Positions 44,451 through 56,310 are shown, counted from the first letter of the stretch. The stretch is DNA of 64,000 nucleotides from Phaeobacter sp. G2 (GCA_025163595.1 CP104100.1:1860001-1924000); one strand, 5' to 3'. The notes: generated by a model not told the origin, from the letters alone. Numbers and translations are program-made.

Positions 44451-44480
44451 TTTAAAAAGGCGACCCGATGGGCCGCCTTT
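44451..44480 (-). terminator. Terminator after gatB
   Basis: On the minus strand AAAGGCGGCCC / GGGTCGCCTTT (44480-44470 with 44466-44456), 11 bp with one G-U, loop ATC, followed by two more T (44455-44454), which with the T residues of the stem make a run of five. It closes gatB before the sulfotransferase-like gene. Confidence 0.8.
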
Positions 44481-44505
44481 GGTTCATTTGGGATGTTTCC
44501 AAGCC

Positions 44506-46014
44506 TCAGGCCAGTTTCTTGGCCACCAGCTCGTTGACCGCTTTGGGGTTGGCCTTGCCGCCGGTGGCTTTCATCACCTGACCGACGAACCAGCCTGCGA
44601 GTTTCGGGTTCTGTTTCGCCTTTTCCACCTGTGCGGGGTTGGCGGCGATGATCTGATCCAGGGCTGCCTCGATGGCGCCGGTGTCTGTCACCTGCTTCAT
44701 GCCGCGCTCTTCGACGATCTGGGCGGGGTCGCCACCTGTCGTGTAGACGATCTCAAACAGATCCTTGGCGATCTTGCCCGAAATGGTCTCGGCCGAGATC
44801 AGCTCGACGATGCCACCCAGCTGCGCCGGGGTGACCGGGCAATTGGCGATATCCTTGTCGTCGACTTTCAGGCGGCCAAACAGCTCGTTGATCACCCAGT
44901 TGGCGGCGAGCTTGCCATTGCGGCCCTCGGCCACGGCCTCGAAATAAGCGGCGGATTCCACATCCGCCGTCAGCACCGAGGCGTCATAGTCGCTGAGTTT
45001 GAAATCTGCGATGAACCGCGCCTTTTTGGTGTCGGGCAGTTCCGGCAGTCCGGCTTTGATCTGGTCCACCCAATCTTGTTCGATCTCCAGCGGCAGCAGG
45101 TCAGGGTCGGGGAAGTAGCGGTAATCATGGGCTTCTTCCTTGGAGCGCTGGGTGCGGGTTTCGCCCTTGACGGGATCAAAACCGCGGGTCTCCTGGTCTA
45201 CCTCGCCGCCGGCCTCAAGAATGGCAATCTGGCGACGGGCCTCGACCTCGATCGCCTGCTGGATAAAGCGGGTGGAGTTCATGTTCTTGATCTCGCAGCG
45301 GGTGCCGAGATGGCCGAAATCGCCGGTTTCGCGGTAGCGCTCGTAGGCGCCGGGCAGGCAGACCGAGACGTTGACATCGGCGCGCAGGTTGCCGTTTTGC
45401 ATGTCGCCGTCGCAGGTGCCGAGATAGCGCATGATCTGGCGCAGCTTGAGGATATAGGCGGCGGCCTCTTCGGGGCTGCGGATGTCGGGGCGGGAGACGA
45501 TCTCCATCAGGCAGACGCCGGCGCGGTTGAGATCGACAAAGGACATGTTGGGATCCATGTCGTGGATGGATTTGCCCGCGTCCTGTTCCATGTGGATGCG
45601 TTCAACCCGCACGTTGCGTGCGGTGCCATCGCCCAGCTCGACCAGCACTTCGCCTTCGCCGACGATGGGGTGATACAGCTGAGAGATCTGATAGCCCGAG
45701 GGTTGGTCGGGGTAGAAATAGTTCTTGCGGTCAAAGGCAGACCAGAGGTTGATTTCGGCCTTGAGGCCCAACCCGGTGCGCACTGCCTGCTCGATGCAGT
45801 AATCGTTGATCACCGGCAGCATGCCGGGCATGGCCGCATCCACGAAAGAGACGTTGGAGTTTGGCTCAGCGCCAAATTTGGTCGAGGCGCCAGAGAACAG
45901 CTTGGCATTGGAGCTGACCTGGGCGTGGACTTCCATGCCGATGACCAGTTCCCAGTCATGTTTGGCGCCCGAGATCACCTTGGGCTTGGGGAGTTCATAT
46001 GTCAGGTCGAGCAT
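44506..46014 (-). CDS. gatB: Asp-tRNA(Asn)/Glu-tRNA(Gln) amidotransferase subunit B
   Basis: Subunit of GatCAB, which converts misacylated Glu-tRNA(Gln) and Asp-tRNA(Asn); GatB has the kinase and tRNA-binding parts. [19 protein letters not shown] near residue 26, [39 protein letters not shown], then the YqeY-like tail ([30 protein letters not shown]). 502 residues. The start has GGAG about 10 nt upstream. Divergent from tex. gatA and gatC are not in the window. Confidence 0.97.
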   Translation of the reverse strand: MLDLTYELPKPKVISGAKHDWELVIGMEVHAQVSSNAKLFSGASTKFGAEPNSNVSFVDAAMPGMLPVINDYCIEQAVRTGLGLKAEINLWSAFDRKNYFYPDQPSGYQISQLYHPIVGEGEVLVELGDGTARNVRVERIHMEQDAGKSIHDMDPNMSFVDLNRAGVCLMEIVSRPDIRSPEEAAAYILKLRQIMRYLGTCDGDMQNGNLRADVNVSVCLPGAYERYRETGDFGHLGTRCEIKNMNSTRFIQQAIEVEARRQIAILEAGGEVDQETRGFDPVKGETRTQRSKEEAHDYRYFPDPDLLPLEIEQDWVDQIKAGLPELPDTKKARFIADFKLSDYDASVLTADVESAAYFEAVAEGRNGKLAANWVINELFGRLKVDDKDIANCPVTPAQLGGIVELISAETISGKIAKDLFEIVYTTGGDPAQIVEERGMKQVTDTGAIEAALDQIIAANPAQVEKAKQNPKLAGWFVGQVMKATGGKANPKAVNELVAKKLA

Positions 46015-46252
46015 CGCGCACCGGCTCCTTTTTTCACGTTTGGTCTGGTTCTAGGCCAGCGCGCCATGGGGGGCAAGAGCATAAGGGCACCGGGCTGGTC
46101 TGCTGGCCTTGGTCCAGAGCGCCGCCGCCCGTATTGTCGCCAAAGCTGCTGGTCGAAGGGCGCGTTGGAAACTGGGCTCTTGGCGCGGCTGCCGCGCAAA
46201 GCTATGAAGATTGCCCGCGCAGAATCCCGCGCAGAATGAAGAGGACGCATTG

Positions 46253-48652
46253 TTGGACACCGCAGCCCGTATCGCCCAGACCATAGCCCGTGAAATTGGG
46301 GCCGCCCCGAACCAGGTGAACAGCGCGGTGACGCTGTTGGATGAGGGGGCAACCGTTCCTTTTGTGGCGCGTTATCGCAAGGAGGCCACCGGCGGGCTGG
46401 ATGACACGCAGCTGCGCACCCTGGCGGAACGGCTGGCCTACCTGCGTGAGCTGGAAGCGCGGCGGCTGGCGATTGTTGACTCGATCAAATCGCAGGACAA
46501 GTTGACGGAAGAGCTGGCGAGTTCAATTGCCAAGGCCGAGACCAAGGCACAGCTGGAAGATATCTATCTGCCCTACAAGCCCAAGCGCCGCACTAAGGCG
46601 ATGATTGCGCGCGAAAATGGCCTGGAACCGCTGGTGGAGGCGATCCTGGCGGATCACAGCGCAGACCCGGAGGTGCTGGCGGCAGACTATATCACCGAGG
46701 CGGTGCCGGGCAGCAAAGAGGCGCTGAACGGGGCGCGCGATATTCTGACCGAGCGGATGACAGAAAACGCCGGGCTGTTGGGGCGGTTGCGCCAGTTCCT
46801 GCAGGCCGAGGCCCGGTTTGCCGCACGGGTTGTTGAGGGCAAAGAGCAGGCGGGCGCCAAGTTTTCTGACTATTTTGACCATAGCGAGCGCTGGGCCGAT
46901 GTGCCGTCGCACCGGGCCTTGGCAATGTTGCGAGGGGCCAATGAGGGGGTGCTGACGCTGGATATCGGCCCCGAACCGGAAGAGGGCGTGGCCCGCGCCG
47001 AAGCCATGGTGGCGGCAGAGCTGGGCGCCAGCGGTTCTGGCCCCGGCGATAAATGGCTGCGCAAGGTGGCGGGCTGGACCTGGCGGGTAAAGCTGAGCCT
47101 GTCGATGATGCTGGAGCTGATGAGCGAGCTGCGCAGTCGCGCCCAGGAGGATGCTATTCAGGTCTTTGCGCGCAACCTCAAGGATCTGCTTTTTGCCGCC
47201 CCGGCCGGTGCGCGACCGACGCTCGGGCTGGACCCGGGCATTCGCACCGGCGTCAAGGCGGCAGTGGTGGATGCAACCGGGAAACTGCTCGCCACAGAGA
47301 CGCTATACCCATTTCAGCCAAAGAATGATCTGCGCGGCGCCCAGGTCAGCATTCTGAAACTTATTGCCGAACATGGGGTCGAGCTGATCGCCATTGGCAA
47401 CGGGACCGCCAGCCGCGAGACAGAGCGCATGGTGGCAGAGGTGATCAAACACCTGCCCGCCAAGGTCAAAGCCCCCACCAAGGTGGTGGTCTCTGAGGCC
47501 GGGGCCTCGGTCTATTCCGCCTCGGAGCTGGCGGCGCGGGAATTCCCTGACCTCGACGTATCGTTGCGCGGGGCGGTGTCGATTGCCCGGCGCCTGCAGG
47601 ATCCGCTGGCGGAACTGGTCAAGATCGAACCCAAGAGCATTGGCGTTGGCCAATATCAGCATGACGTGGACCAACACCGGCTGTCAAAATCGTTGGAGGC
47701 GGTGATCGAGGATGTGGTGAATGGCGTCGGAGTTGACCTCAATATGGCCTCAGCCCCGCTGCTGGCCCATGTTTCGGGGCTGGGGCCTGGGCTGGCGGAG
47801 GCCATCGTTGCGCACCGGGATGTGAACGGCGCCTTCGCCTCGCGCAAGGAGCTGTTGAAAGTGGCGCGTCTTGGCCCCAAGGCATTTGAGCAATGTGCAG
47901 GGTTTTTGCGCATTCGTGACGGCAAGGAGCCGCTGGATGCCTCCTCTGTGCACCCGGAAGCTTATAGCGTCGCCCGTCAGGTGGTTGCCGCCTGTGGGCG
48001 CGACATCCGCCAGATCATGGGCGATGACAGCGCCCTGAAAGGGCTGCGCGCAGAGCAGTTTGTCGATGAAACCTTTGGCCTGCCCACGGTGCGCGATATC
48101 TTTGCGGAACTGGAGAAACCGGGCCGCGATCCCAGACCCTCCTTTGTCACCGCCACCTTTGCGGACGGGGTTGAGACCATGCAGGACCTGAAGCCTGGCA
48201 TGGTTCTGGAAGGCACCGTGACCAATGTCGCCGCCTTTGGCGCCTTTGTGGACGTGGGAGTGCATCAGGATGGGTTGGTGCATGTCAGCCAGCTGGCGGA
48301 CAAGTTTGTCAAGGACCCCCATGAGGTGGTGAAAACCGGGCAGGTGGTCAAGGTCACCGTCACCGAGGTGGATGTCGCCCGCAAGCGGATTGCCCTGACC
48401 ATGCGCAAGGATGGCGGTGCCTCTGCGCGCGAAGATCGCAATGCGCGTTCGGAGGCTGGACCTGCTGCCAAAGGGGGCGCTGGTCGCGGCGGCCAGCATT
48501 CCAGAGGCCAAAAGCCGGGAGGTTATAAATCGGGAGGTCAGAAACCCGGAGGTCAGAAGTCTGGAAAGATGTCCGCGTCGCCGCGCAGCGGTGGCAGCAC
48601 TGAAACCGGTGCTTTGGGGGCGGCGCTGATGGATGCGTTTAAAAAGACCTGA
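46253..48652 (+). CDS. tex: Tex family RNA-binding transcription accessory protein
   Basis: Nucleic-acid-binding protein related to Spt6. Order: helical N-terminal region ([24 protein letters not shown]), YqgF/RuvX-like domain ([21 protein letters not shown]), helix-hairpin-helix ([23 protein letters not shown]), and S1 domain ([21 protein letters not shown]). The last 60 residues form a Gly/Lys/Gln-rich tail with repeated GGQKPGG-like units, an unusual add-on. TTG at 46253 is chosen: AAGAGGA lies 7 nt upstream and homologues start DTAxRIA. An in-frame TTG at 46211 would add 14 residues. Confidence 0.93.
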   Translation: MDTAARIAQTIAREIGAAPNQVNSAVTLLDEGATVPFVARYRKEATGGLDDTQLRTLAERLAYLRELEARRLAIVDSIKSQDKLTEELASSIAKAETKAQLEDIYLPYKPKRRTKAMIARENGLEPLVEAILADHSADPEVLAADYITEAVPGSKEALNGARDILTERMTENAGLLGRLRQFLQAEARFAARVVEGKEQAGAKFSDYFDHSERWADVPSHRALAMLRGANEGVLTLDIGPEPEEGVARAEAMVAAELGASGSGPGDKWLRKVAGWTWRVKLSLSMMLELMSELRSRAQEDAIQVFARNLKDLLFAAPAGARPTLGLDPGIRTGVKAAVVDATGKLLATETLYPFQPKNDLRGAQVSILKLIAEHGVELIAIGNGTASRETERMVAEVIKHLPAKVKAPTKVVVSEAGASVYSASELAAREFPDLDVSLRGAVSIARRLQDPLAELVKIEPKSIGVGQYQHDVDQHRLSKSLEAVIEDVVNGVGVDLNMASAPLLAHVSGLGPGLAEAIVAHRDVNGAFASRKELLKVARLGPKAFEQCAGFLRIRDGKEPLDASSVHPEAYSVARQVVAACGRDIRQIMGDDSALKGLRAEQFVDETFGLPTVRDIFAELEKPGRDPRPSFVTATFADGVETMQDLKPGMVLEGTVTNVAAFGAFVDVGVHQDGLVHVSQLADKFVKDPHEVVKTGQVVKVTVTEVDVARKRIALTMRKDGGASAREDRNARSEAGPAAKGGAGRGGQHSRGQKPGGYKSGGQKPGGQKSGKMSASPRSGGSTETGALGAALMDAFKKT

Positions 48653-48704
48653 TCCCAGGCGGCCGCGCTACTCACAGCGTGGCGGCTTTGACAGCAGCAA
48701 CACC

Positions 48705-48731
48705 AAAGGCCGGGGAGACCCCCGGCCTTTT
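48705..48731. terminator. Terminator after tex (convergent with the next gene)
   Basis: AAAGGCCGGGG 48705-48715 / CCCCGGCCTTT 48720-48730, perfect 11 bp with AGAC loop, ending in T4. The A-flanked, T-ended stem can work in both directions between the convergent tex and the minus-strand gene at 48755. Confidence 0.85.
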
Positions 48732-48754
48732 AACGGTCTGTGACGGGTGCTGCG

Positions 48755-50215
48755 TTATTGACAGGGCAGCAGGTCGACCCCTTCAGGGGTAAAGGAGACC
48801 CTATGGCCGCTTTTGATCTCGTCCTGAAAGATCTGTGCCAGACTGTGCAGGGCCTTGGCCTGGCCATGGGCCGCGAAACGGCGCAGAGAGGTGATCCGGG
48901 CGTTATTGTCAAACCCCTGGCAGGCATGGGCCCAGATCAGCGGGTGCAGTTCGCGCAGGTGGCTGCGTACCAGCCAGCGGGCCGCTTTGGAGATTTCGAC
49001 GCGGTTTGAGTCGGCCGATGAGGTCCCCTTGCCTCCATTGGGCAGGGTGACAGCGCAATAGGCCGCAAGCAGGTTGATCATTTCCTGGCTTGAATCGGTG
49101 CTTAGAATATCCTGCAGCCCATCCAAAAAGAACTTAGAATCGACGCGGGCACAGGCCTGTTCGTCAATGGCCATGGCGTCAAAATAAACCCAAGTATAGC
49201 CGCCAGCGCCCCACTGGGCCTGGGTGCGGGCGGCGGTGCGGCGGGCCTCCAGCTCCAGTGCTGCATAAGAGCCATTGGCGCGGGGCAGCATCTGGGCGCC
49301 AAGCGCGCGCATGGGGCGTGGGTTGGTCGGGGCCTGATCAATCAGGCTGCCATAGGCGTCTGCAACATCCAGTGTCTCGGCGCGTTGCCCGGCAAACAGC
49401 GCGCATTGGGCCGCCGACAAGAAGGCGCTATCGCCGCTTTGATCCTTGAGCGGTGCCAGAAGTGCTGCGGCGCGCTCAAAATGTGCGCTGGAACGGCGAA
49501 GCTGCGCTTCTTGTTTGGCTGGACCTACCTCTGTATCTGCTGCGGCGGCGCCGCGCCAAGTCCAGGCGATATCAATATGGGCCAGGGCAACAATGGCCGT
49601 CAGGTAGATGTCCTTTGGGTGATCGCGTCGCAGGGTCTCAAGCGCCATGACGCCATCAATGAGGATCGGGTTTTCGCCTGATTTCTTGCCTGCGGATGCC
49701 TGTTTACCAGTGTTTTTTGTCCCCGAACGCGCAGTCGTTGCGGTGGATTTGTCATTTGGGTCTTGCAGCGCATGTTCCACGGCATTCACCACATCCGAGC
49801 GGGCACCGTAGGCCAGAAGGTCGGCCTCGGGCAGGCCGCCTTGGGTGCGCGCCTGGGCTTTGTCTGCGGTGCGGATCAGCTGTGACAGATCGGACCAGCG
49901 CTCTTGCCGGGCCAGGAACTGGCCTTTGTCTTGCAGGTTTTGGCGGTTTTGAGCGTCGGGGCAATCGTTCAGAATTGGGATCAAAAACCTATCTGCTATG
50001 TCTTTCATATCCGGTTCAACGGCGGCTTCGGGCAGGTGGCCAGTCTTTGCACTGGTGGCATCGGCTGGTTGATTGCCAGCGTCGCAGAACGCGGGGGGCG
50101 TGGTGTCGGCCCCTGGGCCGGAGGCGGCACCCGAAAAACTGGTCGCAATCCAGGCGGGAAATTCTTTGTGCAGTCTGGAGAGGTGCATCCACATTTGGTT
50201 CTGAGGTCTGAGCAT
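48755..50215 (-). CDS. Unknown protein with TPR-like helical content
   Basis: 486 residues, no domain I recognise. The middle and C-terminal parts are helical with spaced Ala/Leu pairs (AHFERAAALLAPLKDQSGDSAFLSAAQ, AYGSLIDQAPTNPRPMRALGAQ) resembling TPR or Sel1-like repeats. A Lys/Ser/Thr-rich insert (about residues 150-180) and a low-complexity N-terminal 60 residues are present. No signal peptide. Start ATG at 50215 has AGGA 6 nt upstream; a second in-frame ATG at 50008 (MKDIADRF) is an alternative. Convergent with tex. Confidence 0.7.
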   Translation of the reverse strand: MLRPQNQMWMHLSRLHKEFPAWIATSFSGAASGPGADTTPPAFCDAGNQPADATSAKTGHLPEAAVEPDMKDIADRFLIPILNDCPDAQNRQNLQDKGQFLARQERWSDLSQLIRTADKAQARTQGGLPEADLLAYGARSDVVNAVEHALQDPNDKSTATTARSGTKNTGKQASAGKKSGENPILIDGVMALETLRRDHPKDIYLTAIVALAHIDIAWTWRGAAAADTEVGPAKQEAQLRRSSAHFERAAALLAPLKDQSGDSAFLSAAQCALFAGQRAETLDVADAYGSLIDQAPTNPRPMRALGAQMLPRANGSYAALELEARRTAARTQAQWGAGGYTWVYFDAMAIDEQACARVDSKFFLDGLQDILSTDSSQEMINLLAAYCAVTLPNGGKGTSSADSNRVEISKAARWLVRSHLRELHPLIWAHACQGFDNNARITSLRRFAAHGQAKALHSLAQIFQDEIKSGHRVSFTPEGVDLLPCQ

Positions 50216-50345
50216 TCAATTTCCTGCAGGTTGGCAGCTTGTTTGTTCAGGATCAAAATGATTGTGCAATGCGGCGCAATCGTGGCGGCGATGGGGTGAT
50301 TGCCGTTAACATTTGGGAATTGCCATGGCAGCGGCGGCGTCGGCT

Positions 50346-50831
50346 CTACAAAATGGTGAAGTGATGACGTTCGCTGGGAATGCCGCGCGCAGTCATGGCG
50401 TCTTCAAGCACCTGCGTCGGGGGGAGCGCAGGCTGGGGCAGGCGGATTTTGGCACCAGTCTGAAGGATCAGGGTGGCGCGAAAGGAAAAATCCCAGCGCC
50501 GGTCAAGTCGCAGGCGCGCGATCTCTGACAGGGCCAGCTCTGTGGTGCGCGCGCCGGTGAACCAGCTCATCTGGCTATCTGACAGGGTGAGGCCAGAGCT
50601 GGGATTGCGCCACAGCTCCCACAGGCCTGGCAGCAAAGGCAGCGCCAGCACGATCAGCAACCAGCCAGTGATCTGTAAGAACACCCCGCCACAGAGCAGG
50701 GCACAAACCCACAGGGCCAGCGCGACTGCCAGGGCCCGCGATCGCCCCTGCTGCTCAAAATGAAAAGGCGGCAGAGACGATGGCCTGGACTCATCGGCCA
50801 GGGCTGGCGCGTTTTCTGGCTGATCAGGCAT
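50346..50831 (-). CDS. Small membrane protein, unknown, coupled to pepN
   Basis: 161 residues. Two adjacent hydrophobic segments (about residues 36-50 and 54-70: [31 protein letters not shown]) followed by a soluble beta-rich part that looks like a PH-type or YdbS-like domain ([24 protein letters not shown]). Function unknown. ATG at 50831 overlaps the 3' end of pepN by 8 bp, which supports this start and suggests coupled translation. The next gene on this strand is 130 bp away. Confidence 0.7.
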   Translation of the reverse strand: MPDQPENAPALADESRPSSLPPFHFEQQGRSRALAVALALWVCALLCGGVFLQITGWLLIVLALPLLPGLWELWRNPSSGLTLSDSQMSWFTGARTTELALSEIARLRLDRRWDFSFRATLILQTGAKIRLPQPALPPTQVLEDAMTARGIPSERHHFTIL

Positions 50832-53388
50832 CCAGGATGCGGCTGACCATTTCATTGGTGTCGCGGCTCAACCCTTTGGTGTCCTTGATCCGCTGCAGCT
50901 GCTGGCGGATCAGAGCCTGACGGGGCGCATCGTAGCGTTTCCAGGTCTGGAAGGCGGTGCACATCCGGGCCGTGGTCTGCGGATTGAGGCTGTCCAGCGC
51001 GATCAGCTTATCTGCCAGGAGTTGATATCCGGCGCCGCTTGCATGGTGGAACCCTGCGTGGCTGCCAGCCAGCGCCCCCATCACCGCCCTAAAGCGATTG
51101 GGGTTTTTCAGGGTGAACAGCGGATGCTCTGTCAGCCTCGAGGCGATGTGCGCGGTTGCCTCGGGGGGGGCGGCGGCGACCTGCAGGGCAAACCATTTGT
51201 CCATCACCAGCCTGTCCCCCTGCCACTGCTGATAAAAGGCCTGCGATTGTGCGGTGCCTTTTTCTGCGGTCAGCAAGGCGGCAAGGGCTGCATATTGCTG
51301 GGTCATATTGTCGGCGGCGTCATACTGGCGGCTGGCCTGGTCGCCCCCGTCCAGACGGGTGAGCAGCGACAGAATACGCCCGTTCAAGGCGCGCTTGCCG
51401 GCGCTTATCGCATCGGGCTGATAGGGGCCTTGCACGGTTGTGTCGGCATAGAGCCGCGGCAGGCTGTCGGCCAGTTGCTGTGCCAGGGTCTGGGTCAGGG
51501 TCTCGGCCGCGTCATAGATTTTTTGCGGGTCGGGCAGGTGGCCGCGCTCAAACAGCGCCTGAGCGATGTCGGATTGGCTGGGCGGTTGCAGGATCAATGC
51601 CCGGAAGGCCGGATCAAGGCTGTCGTCGCGCACCAGCTTTTGCAGCGCATCCAGATAGGATGCATCCGGGGCTTCGCCTGTCAGCACCATGGCGATACGG
51701 GCCTCGCGGGACAGGGCATTGCCGGCCTCCCAGCGGTTGAACAGATCGCTGTCATGGGCCAGCAGAAAGGCGCGCTCGGTATTGCTGGTGTCGCGCTCCA
51801 GAATGACAGGGGCCGAGAACTCGCGCAGGATCGAGGGAACGGGTTTGCTGGCCAGCCCCTCAAAGGTAAAGCTCTGCTTGGCCTGGGTCATTTCCAGCAC
51901 GGTGGTTGGCTGTACCTCATCCCCGTTGCCATTCAACAGACCGACGGCAATTGGAATGACACGGGGGTCTTTGTCCGGCTGACCGGGCGTGGGGGCAGTG
52001 CTTTGCTCGAAGGTCAGGGTGTAGGTTCCATCCGCAAAGCTTTCCGCCACTTTCAGGCGCGGCGTTCCGGCCTGGGCATACCAGCGTTTGAATTGCGTCA
52101 GATCACGGCCAGTGCTGTCTTCAAACACCTGCAGCCAGTCCTCGATGGTACAGGCCTGACCGTCATGGCGATCAAAGTACAGATCCAGGGCCTTGCGATA
52201 GGCCTCATCCCCAACCAGACGTTTCAGCATGCCGATGATTTCGGCGCCTTTTTCATAGATGGTGGCGGTGTAGAAGTTGTTGATTTCCTGGAACTCTTCG
52301 GGGCGCACCGGATGTGACAGCGGGCCCTGGTCTTCGGGGAACTGGCGGGCGCGCAGGTCAATCACATCAGAGATCCGCTTGACCGAGGCCGAGCGCATGT
52401 CGGCTGTGAACTGGGCGTCCCGGAATACCGTCAGCCCTTCCTTCAGGCACAGCTGAAACCAGTCGCGGCAGGTGATGCGGTTGCCGGTCCAGTTGTGGAA
52501 ATACTCATGGGCAATGATTGCCTCGATGCGTTCAAAATTGGCATCCGTCGAGGTCTCGGGGCTGGCCAGCACGCAGGAGGAGTTGAAGACGTTCAAGCCT
52601 TTGTTTTCCATCGCCCCCATGTTGAAATCATCCACCGCAACGATGTTGAAGATATCAAGATCATATTCGCGGCCATAGGCCTCTTCGTCCCAGGTCATGG
52701 ATTTCTTCAGGGCTTCCATGCCGAAGGCGCATTTGTCCTCGTCGCCGGGGCGGACCCAGATGTTCAGCTCAACCTCTTTGCCGGACCGGGTGGTGAATGT
52801 ATCCGGGTGGTTGACCAGATCGCCGGCCACCAGGGCAAAAAGATAGGCTGGTTTGGGCCAGGGATCGTGCCATTCCGCCAGCCCCTGTGACTGCGAGACG
52901 GGGTTGCCGTTGGACAAGAGCACATCTTCGTCGCCTTCGATGCGCACGGTAAAGGTGGACATCACGTCGGGGCGGTCTGGGTAATAGGTGATCTTGCGAA
53001 AGCCCTCGGCCTCACATTGGGTGCAATACATGCCCCCGGACATATAAAGCCCCTCAAGCGCCGTATTGGAGGCGGGATCAATCTCGACCTCGGCCTCCCA
53101 GAGGAAGGGCTCCGCAGGGGTGTCGCAGGTCAGCCCCTCGGCGGTGATCACTGGGGAGACTGCGACGCCGTCGATCTTGGCAGAGATCAGGTTCAGTTTC
53201 TCGCCATGAAGGAAAAACTGTGAATCCGCCGCGCCGGGTTTGGGAGTAAAGCGGATCTGGCTCAGCACGCGGGTGGCATGGGGGGCCAGCCGGAAGGTCA
53301 GCTGAACGCTCTCTACCTCAAAGCCAAAGGGGGTGTAGTCCTTCAGGTAAAAGGTTTCTGCTTCGGCCTGGGCTGCTGGGCTGGTCAT
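50824..53388 (-). CDS. pepN: Aminopeptidase N
   Basis: M1 zinc aminopeptidase with broad specificity, cytosolic. Substrate motif GAMEN ([13 protein letters not shown]), zinc-binding HEYFH (His294, Glu295, His298) and the third ligand Glu317. N-terminal beta domain ([14 protein letters not shown]) and a helical C-terminal arch. 854 residues, close to the E. coli enzyme (870). Start 53388. The 285 bp upstream gap separates it from the divergent glcB. Confidence 0.96.
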   Translation of the reverse strand: MTSPAAQAEAETFYLKDYTPFGFEVESVQLTFRLAPHATRVLSQIRFTPKPGAADSQFFLHGEKLNLISAKIDGVAVSPVITAEGLTCDTPAEPFLWEAEVEIDPASNTALEGLYMSGGMYCTQCEAEGFRKITYYPDRPDVMSTFTVRIEGDEDVLLSNGNPVSQSQGLAEWHDPWPKPAYLFALVAGDLVNHPDTFTTRSGKEVELNIWVRPGDEDKCAFGMEALKKSMTWDEEAYGREYDLDIFNIVAVDDFNMGAMENKGLNVFNSSCVLASPETSTDANFERIEAIIAHEYFHNWTGNRITCRDWFQLCLKEGLTVFRDAQFTADMRSASVKRISDVIDLRARQFPEDQGPLSHPVRPEEFQEINNFYTATIYEKGAEIIGMLKRLVGDEAYRKALDLYFDRHDGQACTIEDWLQVFEDSTGRDLTQFKRWYAQAGTPRLKVAESFADGTYTLTFEQSTAPTPGQPDKDPRVIPIAVGLLNGNGDEVQPTTVLEMTQAKQSFTFEGLASKPVPSILREFSAPVILERDTSNTERAFLLAHDSDLFNRWEAGNALSREARIAMVLTGEAPDASYLDALQKLVRDDSLDPAFRALILQPPSQSDIAQALFERGHLPDPQKIYDAAETLTQTLAQQLADSLPRLYADTTVQGPYQPDAISAGKRALNGRILSLLTRLDGGDQASRQYDAADNMTQQYAALAALLTAEKGTAQSQAFYQQWQGDRLVMDKWFALQVAAAPPEATAHIASRLTEHPLFTLKNPNRFRAVMGALAGSHAGFHHASGAGYQLLADKLIALDSLNPQTTARMCTAFQTWKRYDAPRQALIRQQLQRIKDTKGLSRDTNEMVSRILDA

Positions 53389-53577
53389 CTTGCTGTCCTC
53401 GTCTCATCCCAACCGCGGGCGGCTGGGGATGTGTTGCTCTTGGTTGCCCTAGTGGTAGGCAATGGCGCAGAGCCGGGCAAGCGCATGACGCGGAAAATAC
53501 GAGCAAAACCCTGGCCTATTCGCCTGTTCTTTTTGAAGCCTTGGTGGATTTTCTGTAAAAACAAGAAACAGCCTTGT

Positions 53578-53601
53578 TATAATTGGTAAAGTTATATTAC
53601 C
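53578..53601 (+). promoter_or_regulatory. glcB: Candidate glcB promoter -10 and operator
   Basis: TATAAT at 53578-53583 is a perfect -10 hexamer, about 90 nt upstream of the glcB start. No good -35 lies at 17 bp (the position reads GTAAAA), so an activator may be needed. Right behind it, GGTAA 53585-53589 and TTACC 53597-53601 form an inverted repeat with 7-nt spacer that could bind a regulator. Confidence 0.4.
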
Positions 53602-53673
53602 GCCTCTGTTGCTGATAGGAAACTTTTCCTGTATCGGGGAAACAGGATCGACAACCGGCGAAGGAGAACACCA

Positions 53674-55806
53674 ATGAGCACGATGCGCAGGATCGAGGGG
53701 ATGCAGGTTGCACCCCATTTGGCGGAGTTCATTGAAAGCAAGGCACTGCCTGGTACTGGTGTGTCGGCGGCGGCGTTCTGGGCTGGTCTGTCTGGGCTGG
53801 TCAATGGCATGGGCGGTGAAAACCGCGCCCTCTTGGCCAAACGCGCTGAGTTGCAGGGGCAGATTGATGCCTGGCATGTGGCCAACCGCAGTGCAGCGCG
53901 CGATGCCGCAGCTTATGAAGCCTTTTTGCGTCAGATCGGCTATCTCTTGCCTGAAGGCGATGATTTTGAGATCGAGACCGAGAACGTCGATGCCGAGATC
54001 GCCTTTACCCCCGGTCCACAGCTGGTGGTGCCAATCACCAATGCGCGCTTTGCGCTGAACGCGGCCAATGCCCGCTGGGGCTCGCTCTATGATGCGCTAT
54101 ATGGCACCGACGCCATGGGCGATCTGCCAAAGGGCGGTGGCTATGATGCGGCGCGCGGCGACCGGGTGATTGCCTGGGGTCGTAGTTTCCTGGATGAAAC
54201 CTTCCCGCTGCAAAGCGGGTCCTGGAGCGATATCACCGAGCTCGCCGTTGCGGAGGGGGCTTTGGTGCCCGCGCTCAAGGAAGTCAGCCAGTTTGCCGGG
54301 CACGTTGGTGATGCCGCTGCCCCAACGCGGGTTCTGCTGAAAAACAACGGGTTGCATGCGGTGATCGAGGTGGACGCCGCAGGCAATATTGGCGCCACGG
54401 ATGCTGCCGGGATCAATGACATCACGCTTGAATCGGCGCTGTCCACCATCATGGACTGCGAGGACTCGGTGGCCTGTGTCGATGCCGAGGACAAGGTGGT
54501 GGCCTATTCAAACTGGCTGGGCCTGATGAAACGGGATCTGGCAGAAGAGGTTAGTAAAGGCGGCAAAACCTTTACCCGTGTCTTGAACGCTGATCTTGCC
54601 TACACCAGTGCCGGCGGAGAGGCCGCCAGCCTCAAAGGCCGCTCCCTGTTGCTGGTGCGCAATGTTGGCCACCTGATGACCAACCCGGCCGTATTGGACA
54701 GCGAAGGCCGCGAGGCGGGCGAAGGCCTGCTGGATGCGATGATCACCGTGATGATCGCCATGCATGATCTGCAGGCAGAGGGGGGCAATTCGCTGCATGG
54801 CTCTGTTTATGTGGTCAAGCCCAAGATGCACGGCCCCGAAGAAGTGGATTTTGCCTGCCGCATCTTTGATCAGGTTGAGGCGGCGCTGGGCCTGCCGGCC
54901 AATACGGTCAAGATCGGCATCATGGATGAAGAGCGCCGCACCTCGGTCAATCTGAAGGAATGCATCCGCGCCGCCAAATCTCGCGTGGCCTTTATCAACA
55001 CCGGCTTCCTGGACCGCACCGGGGATGAGATCCATACCTCAATGGAAGCAGGGGCGATGTTGCCCAAGGGCGAGATGAAAAACACCCCCTGGATTGCCTC
55101 CTACGAGGACCGCAATGTCGATATCGGTCTGGCCTGTGGTCTCAAAGGCCGCGCCCAGATTGGCAAGGGAATGTGGGCGATGCCGGATCTGATGGGGGAC
55201 ATGCTGGCCGCCAAGATTGGCCATCCCAAATCCGGTGCCACCTGCGCCTGGGTTCCGTCGCCAACCGCTGCAACGTTGCATGCAACCCATTATCACCAGT
55301 TTGATGTGCTGTCGCATCAGGATGCGCTGCGCGCGGCTGGCCCCCGTGGCACGCTGACGGACCTGCTGGATATTCCAGTGATGCAGGGGCAAAACCTGTC
55401 GGATGAACAAATCACCCATGAGATCGAAAACAATGCCCAGGGCATTCTGGGCTATGTGGTGCGCTGGGTCGATCAGGGTGTTGGCTGCTCCAAAGTGCCT
55501 GATCTGAACAATGTGGGGCTGATGGAAGACCGCGCCACCTGCCGGATCTCCAGTCAGGCGCTGGCCAATTGGCTGCACCACGAGGTGGTGAGCGAGCAGC
55601 AAGTGATGGCCGCGATGCAAAAGATGGCTGCCGTGGTGGACCAGCAAAACGCCGGGGATGCCAGCTATCGGCCCATGGCGCCCGGCTTTGACGGCATTGC
55701 CTTCCAGGCCGCCTGTGATCTGGTCTTCAAGGGGCGCGTCCAACCCTCTGGCTATACCGAGCCTGTGTTGCATGCCCGTCGTCTTGAGCTCAAGGCGGTC
55801 GGCTAA
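53674..55806 (+). CDS. glcB: Malate synthase G
   Basis: Condenses glyoxylate and acetyl-CoA to malate, in the glyoxylate cycle or during glycolate use; cytosolic monomer. G-type length (710 residues, compared with about 530 for the A-type). Typical segments: [74 protein letters not shown], and the late ANWLHHEVV region. AAGGAG lies 7 nt before the ATG. A GlcG-like gene follows after 78 bp, pointing to a glycolate/glyoxylate unit. glcDEF is not in the window. Confidence 0.96.
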   Translation: MSTMRRIEGMQVAPHLAEFIESKALPGTGVSAAAFWAGLSGLVNGMGGENRALLAKRAELQGQIDAWHVANRSAARDAAAYEAFLRQIGYLLPEGDDFEIETENVDAEIAFTPGPQLVVPITNARFALNAANARWGSLYDALYGTDAMGDLPKGGGYDAARGDRVIAWGRSFLDETFPLQSGSWSDITELAVAEGALVPALKEVSQFAGHVGDAAAPTRVLLKNNGLHAVIEVDAAGNIGATDAAGINDITLESALSTIMDCEDSVACVDAEDKVVAYSNWLGLMKRDLAEEVSKGGKTFTRVLNADLAYTSAGGEAASLKGRSLLLVRNVGHLMTNPAVLDSEGREAGEGLLDAMITVMIAMHDLQAEGGNSLHGSVYVVKPKMHGPEEVDFACRIFDQVEAALGLPANTVKIGIMDEERRTSVNLKECIRAAKSRVAFINTGFLDRTGDEIHTSMEAGAMLPKGEMKNTPWIASYEDRNVDIGLACGLKGRAQIGKGMWAMPDLMGDMLAAKIGHPKSGATCAWVPSPTAATLHATHYHQFDVLSHQDALRAAGPRGTLTDLLDIPVMQGQNLSDEQITHEIENNAQGILGYVVRWVDQGVGCSKVPDLNNVGLMEDRATCRISSQALANWLHHEVVSEQQVMAAMQKMAAVVDQQNAGDASYRPMAPGFDGIAFQAACDLVFKGRVQPSGYTEPVLHARRLELKAVG

Positions 55807-55884
55807 CACAGTAATAGAGACTGGGGGCAGGGCGCGGTCCTGCCCTCTTCCCTTATTCTTGATCCTGACCAGAAGGATACGACC

Positions 55885-56310
55885 ATGACAATTTCCCTGC
55901 AATCTGCGCAGATCATTATCAACACAGCCCTGGCCAAAGGCCGTGAGATGGGGTTGAAACCTCTTTCCGCCGTGGTGCTGGATGGCGGTGGCCATGTGCA
56001 GGCCTTTGCCCGCGAAGACGGCGCTGCACCTGGGCGTTTTGCCATCGCCCATGGTAAGGCCTATGGCGCGGTAATGCTGGGCATGGCAGGCACAGCGCAG
56101 ATGGCCCGCGCCGAAGCCCAGGCCTATTTCATGGCGGCGGTGAATGGCGTGTATGGTGGTCAGGTGATCCCTGTGCCCGGTGGCGTGTTGCTGCGCGACG
56201 ATAGCGGCGCGGTCATTGGTGCCGTCGGCGTCACCGGCGATACCTCTGACAATGACGCCATTGCGGCCATGGCAGGGATCGAAGCGGCTGGGTTGATCGG
56301 CGAGATCTGA
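55885..56310 (+). CDS. GlcG/HbpS family protein
   Basis: 141 residues of the GlcG/HbpS (DUF336) family: AVVLDGGGHVQAFAREDGA near residue 29 and a C-terminal IGAVGVTGDTSDNDAIAAMAGIEA, both conserved in the family. Some relatives bind haem and cobalamin; in E. coli glcG lies beside glcB, which matches the neighbour here. The exact role in glycolate metabolism is not settled. Probably in one transcript with glcB, ended by the hairpin at 56341. Confidence 0.88.
   Translation: MTISLQSAQIIINTALAKGREMGLKPLSAVVLDGGGHVQAFAREDGAAPGRFAIAHGKAYGAVMLGMAGTAQMARAEAQAYFMAAVNGVYGGQVIPVPGGVLLRDDSGAVIGAVGVTGDTSDNDAIAAMAGIEAAGLIGEI

Noticed and set aside
44479..46239. 586-codon plus-strand frame opposite gatB
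   Set aside because: Complete antisense of a clear gatB with full conserved motifs; a third-position GC effect of high-GC genes.
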